Assembly (NCBI GenBank): GCA_900772675.1
Contig: CAAGRM010000023.1
Span: 1 to 6,778 of the forward strand
From: Lachnospiraceae bacterium
GTDB taxonomy: Bacteria > Bacillota > Clostridia > Lachnospirales > Lachnospiraceae
Length of the DNA: 6,778 nt
Direction of reading: 5' to 3'
In this document: positions 1 to 6,525 of the stretch, one piece after another
Position numbering within the stretch: position 1 is the first letter of the stretch
Layout of the letters: each line of letters starts with the position of its first letter
Notes under the pieces: model-generated
Told to the model about the DNA's origin: nothing
The model's database searches: none
The model's input: the letters and a program-made list of their open reading frames with translations, nothing else
Translations under genes and position numbers: made by a program

Positions 1-12
1 AATATCCGCTTC

Positions 13-18
13 GATAAT
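13..18 (+). promoter_or_regulatory. Possible -10 box of the Lrp-family gene
   Basis: GATAAT matches the sigma-A consensus TATAAT at five of six bases. It would place transcription start near base 25, about 24 bases before the chosen start codon at 49. The matching -35 box would lie left of the window, so it cannot be checked. If correct, the ATG at 19 overlaps the -10 box and cannot be the translation start. Confidence 0.3.
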
Positions 19-30
19 ATGCTCTGGCTC

Positions 31-40
31 AGGGAAAGGA
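31..40 (+). promoter_or_regulatory. Ribosome binding site deciding the Lrp-family start
   Basis: The purine-rich stretch AGGGAAAGGA ends eight bases before the ATG at 49, a normal spacing. The in-frame ATG at 19 has no such site before it, so translation most likely starts at 49. Confidence 0.65.
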
Positions 41-48
41 TTTTTTGT

Positions 49-537
49 ATGAAACATGAAAAAAATAAGACAGATGCGATGCGGCATGAAATTGATCACA
101 TCGATGCCAAAATTTTAAATCTCCTCCGGGAAAATGCCAGAATGCCGCTGAAAGAAATTGCGGAACACGTATTTTTATCATCCCCGGCGGTCTCAGCGAG
201 AATCGAGCGGCTGGAGAAGGAAGGGTACATTACAGGATATCAGGTGAAATTAAATCCGGCACTTCTGGGGTATCCGATCAAAGCATTTATCAACCTTGAG
301 GTTGAGCCGGTTCAGAAAAAAGAATTTTATCCTTATATTGAAAAGGTCCACAATGTCGTGGAATGTAATTGCGTTACCGGTGATTACTCCATGCTCATTG
401 AGGGCCTTTTTGTCAGCACAATTGAGCTTGACCAGTTTATTGGTGAGCTGCAGCATTTCGGGCGGACACGGACGCAGATTGTGTTCTCGACATCGGTGGA
501 GCATCGCCAGGTGACGGCACACGAGGCAGAGGGGTAA
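49..537 (+). CDS. Lrp/AsnC-family transcriptional regulator
   Basis: This is a DNA-binding regulator of the leucine-responsive (Lrp/AsnC) family, 162 residues, the usual length. Residues about 15-63 form the N-terminal winged helix-turn-helix: DAKILNLLRENAR is followed by the recognition region LSSPAVSARIERLEKEGYI. Residues about 75-152 form the RAM ligand-binding and oligomerisation domain, with the family's VTGDY turn (109-113) and the closing STSVEHR segment. Family members form dimers to octamers and sense amino acids or related small molecules; the effector cannot be read from sequence. An upstream in-frame ATG at 19 would add ten residues (MLWLRERIFC), but the ribosome binding site favours 49. 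The next gene, glnS, is on the same strand 150 bases on and has its own promoter, so the two need not be co-transcribed. Control of glnS by this protein is possible but not shown. I see no convincing terminator after it. Family assignment is firm; the specific role is unknown. Confidence 0.93.
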   Translation: MKHEKNKTDAMRHEIDHIDAKILNLLRENARMPLKEIAEHVFLSSPAVSARIERLEKEGYITGYQVKLNPALLGYPIKAFINLEVEPVQKKEFYPYIEKVHNVVECNCVTGDYSMLIEGLFVSTIELDQFIGELQHFGRTRTQIVFSTSVEHRQVTAHEAEG

Positions 538-572
538 AATGGCGTCCGGTCAGATGTTCCGAAAAAAGTGCT

Positions 573-600
573 TTGCAGGAGAATGCTTTTGTGTTATAGT
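573..600 (+). promoter_or_regulatory. Predicted glnS promoter, extended -10
   Basis: TATAGT at 595-600 matches five of six bases of the -10 consensus and follows a TGT, giving the TGn extended -10 motif. Sixteen bases upstream is TTGCAG (573-578), a weak -35 box with the TTG conserved. Start of transcription would be near 607, leaving a leader of about 80 bases before glnS. The extended -10 explains how a weak -35 could be tolerated. Confidence 0.55.
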
Positions 601-612
601 GTTAGAATACAC

Positions 613-653
613 AGAGCATTTTGCGCCCTTTTTAACCGTTGGGGCAATGCTCT
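613..653 (+). promoter_or_regulatory. Bulged hairpin in the glnS leader
   Basis: AGAGCATT (613-620) pairs perfectly with AATGCTCT (646-653). Inside it GCCC (625-628) pairs with GGGC (642-645) after a four-base bulge, TTGC, on the 5' side. The loop is about 13 bases and T-rich. No T-run follows the 3' arm, so it is not a terminator. With the promoter predicted here it would sit about six bases from the 5' end of the glnS mRNA. It could stabilise the mRNA or bind a regulator. It lacks the T-box consensus. Pairing is seen directly; function is inferred. Confidence 0.5.
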
Positions 654-667
654 AAACGAAAAGATTC

Positions 668-675
668 GAGGGAGG
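668..675 (+). promoter_or_regulatory. Ribosome binding site deciding the glnS start
   Basis: GAGGGAGG is a strong Shine-Dalgarno sequence 12 bases before the ATG at 688. The spacing is slightly long, but no other in-frame ATG, GTG or TTG lies closer. The open frame begins at 568, upstream of the predicted transcription start, so the longer version is not plausible. Confidence 0.7.
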
Positions 676-687
676 CCTGACCTTATT

Positions 688-2361
688 ATGGAAGAAAAAG
701 AAGTTGTTTCCAAAAATTTTATTGAACTTGCAATTGATAAAGATCTGGCAGAGGGTGTTTACGACCATGTCTGCACCAGATTCCCACCGGAGCCAAACGG
801 CTATCTTCATATCGGACATGCAAAATCCATTCTTCTGAACTATGGATTGTCACAGGAGTACAATGGAGAGTTCCACATGCGTTTTGACGACACCAATCCG
901 ACGAAAGAGAAAACCGAATTCGTTGATTCCATCAAAGCGGATATTCAGTGGCTTGGTGCAGATTGGAAAGATCATCTCTATTATGCATCTGACTATTTTC
1001 CGCAGATGTATGAAGCAGCCGTAAAACTGATCAAAAAAGGAAAAGCATTCGTCTGCGATCTGTCCGCAGAGGAGATTCGTGCGTACCGCGGAACCTTAAC
1101 CGAACCTGGAAAAGAGAGCCCGTACCGCAACCGTTCCGTAGAGGAGAATCTGGATCTGTTTGAGCGTATGAAAAACGGTGAATTCGAGGACGGAAGCAAG
1201 GTTCTCCGTGCCAAGATCGATATGGCATCTCCAAACATCAATATGAGAGACCCGGTTATCTATCGTGTAGCGCATATGCATCACCACAGAACCGGAGACA
1301 CCTGGTGCATTTACCCCATGTATGACTTTGCACATCCGATCGAGGATGCCATCGAGAACATCACACATTCTATTTGTACACTGGAGTTTGAGGATCATCG
1401 CCCGCTGTATGACTGGGTCGTACGCGAACTGGGATATCCGATGCCTCCGCGCCAGATTGAGTTTGCAAAGCTGTATCTGACCAACGTTGTCACCGGAAAA
1501 CGTTATATCAAAAAGCTGGTAGAGGATGGTGTGGTAGACGGATGGGACGATCCACGTCTTGTTTCCATCGCAGCACTTCGCCGCAGAGGCTTTACACCGG
1601 AATCCATTAAGAAATTTGTGGATTTGTGTGGTGTATCAAAAGCAAACAGCTCTGTTGATTATGCAATGCTGGAGTATTGCATCCGCGAGGATCTGAAACT
1701 GAAAAAAGCCCGTACGATGGCTGTCTTAAATCCGGTGAAACTTATCATCGACAATTATCCGGAAGACCAGATTGAAATGCTGGAAGTACAGAACAACCTT
1801 GAAAATCCGGAGCTTGGCAGCCGTGAGGTGCCGTTTGGAAGAGAGCTGTACATTGAGCGTGAAGATTTCATGGAAGAACCGGTACGCAAATACTTCCGCA
1901 TGTTCCCGGGAAATGAAGTACGTCTGATGAATGCATACTTTGTAACGTGTACCGGATGCGAAAAGGATGCAAACGGAAATATCACGGTGATCCATGGAAC
2001 GTACGACCCGGAATCCAAAGGAGGAAATTCTCCGGATGGAAGAAAGGTGAAAGGAACGATTCACTGGGTTGCAGCAAAGACTGCAGTCAAAGCAGAGTGC
2101 CGTCTGTACGAAAACCTGATCGACGAGGAGAAGGGTGTTTACAATGAAGATGGTTCTATGAACATTAACCCGAACTCCCTGACTGTATTAAAAGAGTGCT
2201 ATCTGGAGCCGTCTTTAAAGGATGCGAAAGCATACGACAGCTTCCAGTTTGTGAGAAACGGATTCTTCTGCGTGGACGCAAAAGATTCGAAAGAGGATGC
2301 ACTGGTATTTAACCGTATTGTATCCTTAAAGAGTTCTTTCAAGCTGCCGGCAGCAAAATAA
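688..2361 (+). CDS. glnS: Glutaminyl-tRNA synthetase (class I)
   Basis: GlnRS attaches glutamine to tRNA-Gln in the cytoplasm, using ATP. The protein is 557 residues; E. coli GlnRS is about 554. The Rossmann catalytic domain begins with [14 protein letters not shown] (33-46), which contains the class I HIGH signature. Residues aligning by eye with the E. coli glutamine and ATP pocket are present: R31, D67 in RFDDTNP, Y212 in YPMYDF, C230 in [16 protein letters not shown], and Q256. WDDPRL and [11 protein letters not shown] (286-307) follow the KMSKS loop. The C-terminal half (about 345-557) carries the anticodon-binding beta-barrels, with [30 protein letters not shown] and EPSLKDA. The loop that reads VMSKR in E. 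coli is VTGKR here (268-272): the second lysine is kept but Met-Ser is replaced. The gene has its own promoter, leader hairpin and terminator, so it looks monocistronic. Most Firmicutes make Gln-tRNA through GatCAB instead; many Clostridia encode GlnRS. Confidence 0.97.
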   Translation: MEEKEVVSKNFIELAIDKDLAEGVYDHVCTRFPPEPNGYLHIGHAKSILLNYGLSQEYNGEFHMRFDDTNPTKEKTEFVDSIKADIQWLGADWKDHLYYASDYFPQMYEAAVKLIKKGKAFVCDLSAEEIRAYRGTLTEPGKESPYRNRSVEENLDLFERMKNGEFEDGSKVLRAKIDMASPNINMRDPVIYRVAHMHHHRTGDTWCIYPMYDFAHPIEDAIENITHSICTLEFEDHRPLYDWVVRELGYPMPPRQIEFAKLYLTNVVTGKRYIKKLVEDGVVDGWDDPRLVSIAALRRRGFTPESIKKFVDLCGVSKANSSVDYAMLEYCIREDLKLKKARTMAVLNPVKLIIDNYPEDQIEMLEVQNNLENPELGSREVPFGRELYIEREDFMEEPVRKYFRMFPGNEVRLMNAYFVTCTGCEKDANGNITVIHGTYDPESKGGNSPDGRKVKGTIHWVAAKTAVKAECRLYENLIDEEKGVYNEDGSMNINPNSLTVLKECYLEPSLKDAKAYDSFQFVRNGFFCVDAKDSKEDALVFNRIVSLKSSFKLPAAK

Positions 2362-2382
2362 CAGTTTTGAGACCATGACATG

Positions 2383-2425
2383 GCAGCCGCCTGGATGAGA
2401 GAAAATGTCCAGAGCGGCTGCTTTT
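2383..2425 (+). terminator. Rho-independent terminator of glnS
   Basis: GCAGCCGCCTGGA (2383-2395) pairs with TCCAG and GCGGCTGC (2408-2421), giving 13 base pairs with one bulged A at 2413 and a 12-base loop, followed by TTTT. It starts about 20 bases after the glnS stop. It overlaps the upstream part of the longer open frame of the next gene, which supports the later start for that gene. The T-run is short, so termination may be incomplete. Confidence 0.72.
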
Positions 2426-2477
2426 GTGATGTTGCTCGAAAAAAGAAGCTGTTAGTGGGGATTTTGGCAGAATTTAT

Positions 2478-2483
2478 GGGGGA
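2478..2483 (+). promoter_or_regulatory. Ribosome binding site deciding the MocR-type start
   Basis: GGGGGA lies seven bases before the ATG at 2491. Other in-frame ATGs at 2380 and 2476 lack a well-placed site, and the one at 2380 falls just before the glnS terminator stem. I see no clear -35/-10 pair between the terminator and this site. Confidence 0.55.
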
Positions 2484-2490
2484 TGGAAAG

Positions 2491-3993
2491 ATGAACGAAT
2501 TGACAATTTCGCTGGATCCGCACCGGAAAACACCACTCTATGAGCAGATTTACAGTTTTATCCGTGAAGAGATTAGAAGCGGAAGAATTCGCGCAGGAGA
2601 GCAGCTTCCGTCGGCACGGGCACTTTCCGGTTATCTGTCCGTCAGCCGGAGCACCGTGGATCTGGCATATGAACAGCTCGTCTCGGAGGGATATTTGGAG
2701 AGCGTACCGTGCAAAGGGTATTTTGTCTGCGAAATTGAGGGCCTGTACCGTCTTGATGAAAAGAAAGAGGAGACAAAAGAAGCTGCCACAGCGGAACAGA
2801 CACGCTTTCGCTGCGATTTTGCTGTGACCGGTACGGCGCCGGGCGGTTTTCCGCAGAATATCTGGAAAAAAATATCAAAAGAAGTATTGATGGATGCAAA
2901 AGAAGACCTGTTTCAGCTTGGGGATGCGAAGGGCGAGCACGGACTGCGAGAAGCGATTCGCGATTATCTGCATCATGCGCGCGGTGTAAATTGCCATACG
3001 GAGCAGATCATTGTCGGAGCGGGAAATGATTATCTGTTGATGCTGCTTTCCGTAATTCTCGGGCGTGATCACAGAGTGGCAATGGAAAATCCGACCTATA
3101 TCAGTGCCTATCGTTGCTTTGAAAAACTGGGATATGAGATGTGCAGCATTTCCATGGATGAAATGGGTATGCGTCCGGCAGAGCTGGAAAAGAGTGGGGC
3201 AGATCTTGCATATATTATGCCGTCGCATCAGTTTCCGATGGGAATGGTTATGCCGATGAAACGGCGGATGCAGCTCCTTGCCTGGGCATCGCGGAAAGCC
3301 GGACGATATTTGATCGAGGATGATTATGACAGTGAATTCCGTTACAAGGGCCGTCCGATTCCGGCACTGCAGGGAAATGACACAGAAGGAAAAGTCATTT
3401 ATCTAGGAACCTTTTCGCGGGCAATTGCACCTTCCATCCGTATCAGCTATATGGTGCTTCCGGAGACACTGCTGCCTGTTTATGAGGAGAGTGGCAGATA
3501 TTTTTCTGCAACGGTTTCCAAAACGGATCAGAAAATCCTGGAAGAATTTATGAGGAGCGGAGCATTTGAACGTCATCTGAACCGGATGCGTGCGCAGTAT
3601 AAAGGAAAACATGATCTGCTGATCCGGCTTTTGAAGGATCTCGGCAGAGACTATACAGTATCCGGTGAGAATGCAGGTGTCCATGTTCTGGTGCATCTGC
3701 CGAAGGGACTGTCCGAGGCGGATGCAGTGCAGCGGGCAAAAAAAGCGGGTGTACGTGTGTACGGCCTGGAACGGTACTGCATCAGTAATGCTGCTTGGGA
3801 ACAGAAAATGCAAAAGAGTGCGGGAAAATCAGATGCAGAAGCAGGGGAAGAGAAAGAAAACAAAGATACAAGGAAAAAAGAAGAAAAAAAAGAAGCAGTC
3901 AGTGGAGGAACGGTGCTTCTTGGATATGCGGGACTTTCAGAAAAAGAAATTACGGAGGCAGTTGAAATTCTGAGAGAATGCTGGAACAGATAG
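2491..3993 (+). CDS. MocR-family regulator (GntR wHTH fused to aminotransferase-like domain), PLP lysine replaced by Arg
   Basis: This is a 500-residue member of the MocR/GabR/PdxR group, in which a GntR-type DNA-binding head is fused to a fold-type I aminotransferase-like domain that normally senses PLP or PLP adducts. The winged helix spans about 13-80 (PLYEQIYSFIREEIRSG, LPSARALS, VSRSTVDLAYEQL, KGYFV). A charged linker (about 84-104) leads to the aminotransferase-like part (about 108-500). Conserved PLP-fold landmarks are ENPTY (199-203), PSHQFPMG (244-251), IEDDYDSEFRY (275-285; D277 and Y279 match GabR D279 and Y281) and R317 in APSIRIS. The segment GTFSR (306-310) has arginine where the family has GTFSK: R310 (CGG, 3418-3420) aligns with GabR K312, the Schiff-base lysine. 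Near the C-terminus, about 436-472 is a Lys/Glu-rich insert before LLGYAGLSEKE. No pdxST, gab or aminotransferase target gene is in view, so the regulated pathway is unknown. Family assignment is firm. Confidence 0.92.
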   Translation: MNELTISLDPHRKTPLYEQIYSFIREEIRSGRIRAGEQLPSARALSGYLSVSRSTVDLAYEQLVSEGYLESVPCKGYFVCEIEGLYRLDEKKEETKEAATAEQTRFRCDFAVTGTAPGGFPQNIWKKISKEVLMDAKEDLFQLGDAKGEHGLREAIRDYLHHARGVNCHTEQIIVGAGNDYLLMLLSVILGRDHRVAMENPTYISAYRCFEKLGYEMCSISMDEMGMRPAELEKSGADLAYIMPSHQFPMGMVMPMKRRMQLLAWASRKAGRYLIEDDYDSEFRYKGRPIPALQGNDTEGKVIYLGTFSRAIAPSIRISYMVLPETLLPVYEESGRYFSATVSKTDQKILEEFMRSGAFERHLNRMRAQYKGKHDLLIRLLKDLGRDYTVSGENAGVHVLVHLPKGLSEADAVQRAKKAGVRVYGLERYCISNAAWEQKMQKSAGKSDAEAGEEKENKDTRKKEEKKEAVSGGTVLLGYAGLSEKEITEAVEILRECWNR

Positions 3994-4034
3994 CACGATG
4001 GGATTGCTATAGAACTGCAGAATCATGCGTACGG

Positions 4035-4090
4035 AAAAAGACGGATCGTTCAGACTGTGAAAATATCACAGAAGGACGGATCCGTCTTTT
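4035..4090. terminator. Bidirectional Rho-independent terminator between convergent genes
   Basis: AAAAGACGGATC (4036-4047) pairs with GATCCGTCTTTT (4079-4090). Inside, GTTC pairs with GGAC (one G-U, one bulged G), and CTGTGA (4055-4060) pairs with TCACAG (4066-4071) around a five-base loop, AAATA. The total is about 22 base pairs with a small internal loop. The T-run at 4087-4090 serves the rightward MocR-type gene. The A-run at 4035-4039 becomes a U-run for leftward transcripts from pepF, whose stop is at 4153. Confidence 0.85.
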
Positions 4091-4152
4091 GTGGTAGTAA
4101 TCGAAAAAAATGGCGGAGGGTAGAAAAACTGCCAGGATACCATGCGAAGTAA

Positions 4153-5952
4153 TTAAGCTAATTCTTCTGTCAGGCAGCAAATCTCATCAATCATCGATCC
4201 AATTGTTTCAATGGTGTCGAGGAGTGGTGCATCGGTTGAGAGATCAACGCCTGCCATTTTTGCAAGCTCTTCCGGCGTCTTCGTGCTGCCGGCAGATAGT
4301 ACCTGCTTCCAGTCATCGACAGCCGTCTGGCCTTCGGATTCAATCCGTTTGCATACCTGTGTGGCAACGGTAAGACCGGCACTGTAGGTGTAAGAGTAAA
4401 GTCCCATATAATAATGCGGCTGGCGCATCCAGGTGAGTGCTGCGTCATCGGAAATCTCGACAGCATCGCCCCAGAAGTTCTGTAGTGTTTCCTTCATAAT
4501 GCGGCTTAAGGTTTCTGCCTGAACACTGTCGCCCGCGTCAATGATCTTGTAGACCTCACGCTGATAAGCTGCCTCCATCAGATGGGTGACAAAGTTATGG
4601 TAATACGTATTGCTGATCATACAGCTAAGTACCCAACGGCGGAATCGCTTGTCCGGATTTGTTTTCAACAGATAATGTGCCATCAGCAGTTCATTCATCG
4701 TTGAAGGAGCTTCTACAAAATAAGAAGAAACCTCGGTATCGAGAATCGACTGTGCACGATTGCAGAGACGGAAATGCCCTGCGTGTCCGAGCTCATGTGC
4801 CAGCGTGAAAACATCTGCCATGCGGTTGTTCCAGCTTAAGAGAATAAAGGAACCTTTTCCGTACGGGCTTGCGCAGAAGCCGCCGGTCGATTTTCCCTGA
4901 TTTTGTGCGAAGTCAACCCAGCGGTTTTGGTATGCCTCCTGAATCATGGAAACATACGTATCACCGAGAATGGAAAGTCCTTTTTCAATGTACTGTTTCG
5001 ATTCCTCGATCGTGACAGACGGATCGTATTCCGGGTCTACTGCAATTTTTAAATCAGCGAAGGTCATATGGTCAAGGTTGTGAATCTTTTTCAGCAACCG
5101 TGCATATTTCTGCATATGCGGAGCCAGACGGGTGGTGATAAGATCAATCTGGCGGTTGTACAGTTCGCGGCTGACCTGCTGCGGAAACAGAAGAGAGTCG
5201 ATGACAGAGTCGAAACCGCGCAGCGTGGCCATGGTTTTTTCTGTCTGAAGCTGTGTGTTGTAAGCTGCAGCCGTTACGTTTTCGTATTGACGGATCTTGT
5301 TGGAAAAAGCCGAAAATGCACTGCGGCGCACAGCAGTGTCATTTTCATATTCGTAATTATCCTCAAACAGAGAGTAGCCGAGTGGGTATTCTTTTCCATT
5401 TACCGTAAAAGAATCGAACTTCATATCGGCAAGCTTTGTCATATTGTAGATCTGATACGGAGCAGAAAAGGTCTGGGACAGAGCAGAAAAAGCACGTTCC
5501 GTTTCCGGGTTCAGGCGGTGTGCCTTTTTGCGGAGAATTTCTGCAAGATAGCAACGGTTTTTATCGGATTGCTGCATCGCCTCGCGCAGAATATCCTCGG
5601 ACTGCTCGGAAAGCTCACTCTCGATAAAGGTGAGGCGGCTGAAAATCTCGGAGCAGAGGCTGTTGATGCGGTCATTGCGTGTCTGGTTTGCGGTATTATA
5701 GTAATCGACAGAGACGGCGAGATCGCAGTAATTGGAGGTCAGTGTAGCCAGACGGTAAACCTCCTGATAATCGTCAAGACAGCGGTTGATGATGGCTCCG
5801 CTGACGAGATGTCCTTTGTAGGACGATTCCATAGAAAGACTCAGCTCATTCATTTTTTGCGCATCGGCGAGCATGGCCTCTTCCGATGGATAGATCAAAG
5901 AAAGATCCCAGGTCAGTTCGACCGGGACGTCATTGCGTTTTGCAAGTTCCAT
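4153..5952 (-). CDS. pepF: Oligoendopeptidase F, M3B-family zinc metallopeptidase
   Basis: PepF cuts short peptides inside the cell and helps recycle peptides taken up or released by proteolysis. The product is 599 residues; lactococcal PepF is about 601. There is no signal peptide, so it is cytoplasmic. The N-terminal helical part (about 1-200) contains the family's TWDLSLIYPSEE start and is followed by the catalytic domain. The zinc site is HELGH (386-390), with H386 and H390 as ligands and E387 as general base; the third ligand is likely E414 in FVEAPSTMNE. The tyrosine-rich HYYMGLYSYTYSAG (513-526) matches the substrate-binding region of the M3 family. AGGAG at 5963-5959 lies six bases before the ATG, fixing the start. 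No clear promoter is seen just upstream. The frame of the preceding small gene stops either 101 or, if it continues past its TAA, 20 bases before pepF, so co-transcription is likely. Transcription would end at the bidirectional terminator. Confidence 0.96.
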   Translation of the reverse strand: MELAKRNDVPVELTWDLSLIYPSEEAMLADAQKMNELSLSMESSYKGHLVSGAIINRCLDDYQEVYRLATLTSNYCDLAVSVDYYNTANQTRNDRINSLCSEIFSRLTFIESELSEQSEDILREAMQQSDKNRCYLAEILRKKAHRLNPETERAFSALSQTFSAPYQIYNMTKLADMKFDSFTVNGKEYPLGYSLFEDNYEYENDTAVRRSAFSAFSNKIRQYENVTAAAYNTQLQTEKTMATLRGFDSVIDSLLFPQQVSRELYNRQIDLITTRLAPHMQKYARLLKKIHNLDHMTFADLKIAVDPEYDPSVTIEESKQYIEKGLSILGDTYVSMIQEAYQNRWVDFAQNQGKSTGGFCASPYGKGSFILLSWNNRMADVFTLAHELGHAGHFRLCNRAQSILDTEVSSYFVEAPSTMNELLMAHYLLKTNPDKRFRRWVLSCMISNTYYHNFVTHLMEAAYQREVYKIIDAGDSVQAETLSRIMKETLQNFWGDAVEISDDAALTWMRQPHYYMGLYSYTYSAGLTVATQVCKRIESEGQTAVDDWKQVLSAGSTKTPEELAKMAGVDLSTDAPLLDTIETIGSMIDEICCLTEELA

Positions 5953-5972
5953 AAAAAACTCCTATTTCTTTT

Positions 5973-6053
5973 TTATTCCATTTTTAAAAGTGATTCAGCT
6001 ACTTTCTTATGCGTTTCCTGCAAAGAAGCTTTACAAGATGCCGTACCCGATGC
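5973..6053 (-). other. In-frame coding-like extension after the stop of the small acidic-protein gene
   Basis: Directly after the TAA at 6056-6054 the same frame stays open for 26 codons and ends at TAA 5975-5973. The translated end, KASLQETHKKVAESLLKME, looks like an amphipathic helix, and the first residues (ASGTAS) resemble the Ala/Ser/Thr-rich tail before the stop. The second stop lies 20 bases before the pepF ATG with the pepF ribosome binding site between, a typical operon spacing. It may be a remnant of a longer C-terminus cut by a nonsense change. A 26-codon open stretch can occur by chance, so this is tentative. Confidence 0.4.
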
Positions 6054-6488
6054 TTATTTTGTAGTATCTGCTGCTTCTTCCCTGCAATAATCCGTTTCCA
6101 CATCGCAAGATTCTGGTTCCGGCACATTCCATGCGTTTTCACAGCAGTCGGCACTGCCGTCTTTTGTATTGTCCTTGCTTTCTGGCGCTGTGGTATCGTT
6201 TTCAGTTTTTGCAGAAGCCTTTTCGGAAGCCTCATCGCAAGCTGCAGGTTCCGGATCCGGTGCAGCATCCTCTGCACTTTTCTGTTTTGGAAGGGTCGTA
6301 TAAGTGCGTTCAACAGGAGCGGGCTCTTCCTCTTCAAAATCCTCTTCAAATTCGTCTTTAAAATCGTCAAAATCCTTCTCAAGATCTGATTTTCCTTTCC
6401 GGATGAAATACACTGCCGCACCGCAGGCTGCACCAACAGTGGCAGCGATCAGGCTGCGCAGAATACATTTTGATTTCCGTGACATCAC
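6054..6488 (-). CDS. Small membrane-anchored acidic protein, function unknown
   Basis: I do not recognise a named family. The 144-residue product has a short basic N-terminus (SRKSK), one membrane segment at about 9-29 rich in Ala and Gly, then RKGK. By the positive-inside rule the charges on both sides make topology uncertain. A strongly acidic helix-like stretch follows (about 35-55), with Phe at 40, 43, 47 and 51 spaced as on one helix face. The rest is a low-complexity, probably disordered tail rich in Ala, Asp, Glu, Lys, Thr and Pro, with cysteines at 84, 115, 116, 128 and 135. The layout loosely recalls YtxH-like small envelope proteins, but this is only a resemblance. The first codon is GTG (6488-6486), followed at once by ATG; AAAGGAG (6504-6498) is 9 bases from the GTG and 12 from the ATG, so either could be used. 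It probably shares a transcript with pepF. The stop at 6054 may be premature. Confidence 0.72.
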   Translation of the reverse strand: MMSRKSKCILRSLIAATVGAACGAAVYFIRKGKSDLEKDFDDFKDEFEEDFEEEEPAPVERTYTTLPKQKSAEDAAPDPEPAACDEASEKASAKTENDTTAPESKDNTKDGSADCCENAWNVPEPESCDVETDYCREEAADTTK

Positions 6489-6497
6489 AATCCAAGT

Positions 6498-6504
6498 CTC
6501 CTTT
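6498..6504 (-). promoter_or_regulatory. Ribosome binding site of the small acidic-protein gene
   Basis: On the minus strand AAAGGAG is a strong Shine-Dalgarno sequence placed 9 bases before GTG 6488 and 12 before ATG 6485. It shows that this strand and frame is the real gene among several overlapping open frames here. Confidence 0.7.
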
Positions 6505-6525
6505 CAAATGCCATTCTTAAAGCTT

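Noticed and set aside
538..567. Readthrough of the Lrp-family stop into the frame leading to glnS
   Set aside because: The frame is open by chance, but its translation is rich in Cys, Arg and Phe and unlike coding sequence, and it contains the promoter and hairpin.
568..687. A 40-residue N-terminal extension of GlnRS from an ATG at 568
   Set aside because: It would cover the predicted promoter and leader hairpin, its translation does not resemble GlnRS, and a strong ribosome binding site precedes ATG 688.
541..687. T-box riboswitch in the glnS leader
   Set aside because: There is no T-box consensus (AGGGTGGNACCGCG type), no terminator/antiterminator pair, and the leader is too short.
2380..2490. 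Longer start of the MocR-type protein at 2380
   Set aside because: The extension overlaps the glnS terminator hairpin and has no GntR-family similarity; GGGGGA is well placed for ATG 2491.
5964..6050. Promoter directly upstream of pepF (TTGCAG at 6023-6018 or TTGTAA at 6036-6031, minus strand)
   Set aside because: No acceptable -10 box occurs at 16-18 bases from either; co-transcription with the upstream gene is more likely.
5068..6090. A 340-codon open frame on the plus strand, opposite pepF
   Set aside because: It lies almost wholly antisense to pepF, which has all its M3B motifs, and it has only a weak ribosome binding site, no promoter and no recognisable domains. It is best explained by the codon bias of pepF.
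5999..6436. Overlapping open frames of 126-145 codons on both strands across the small acidic-protein gene
   Set aside because: They are basic, low-complexity translations with no ribosome binding site. The 6054-6488 frame has a strong site, a membrane segment and a coherent acidic composition.
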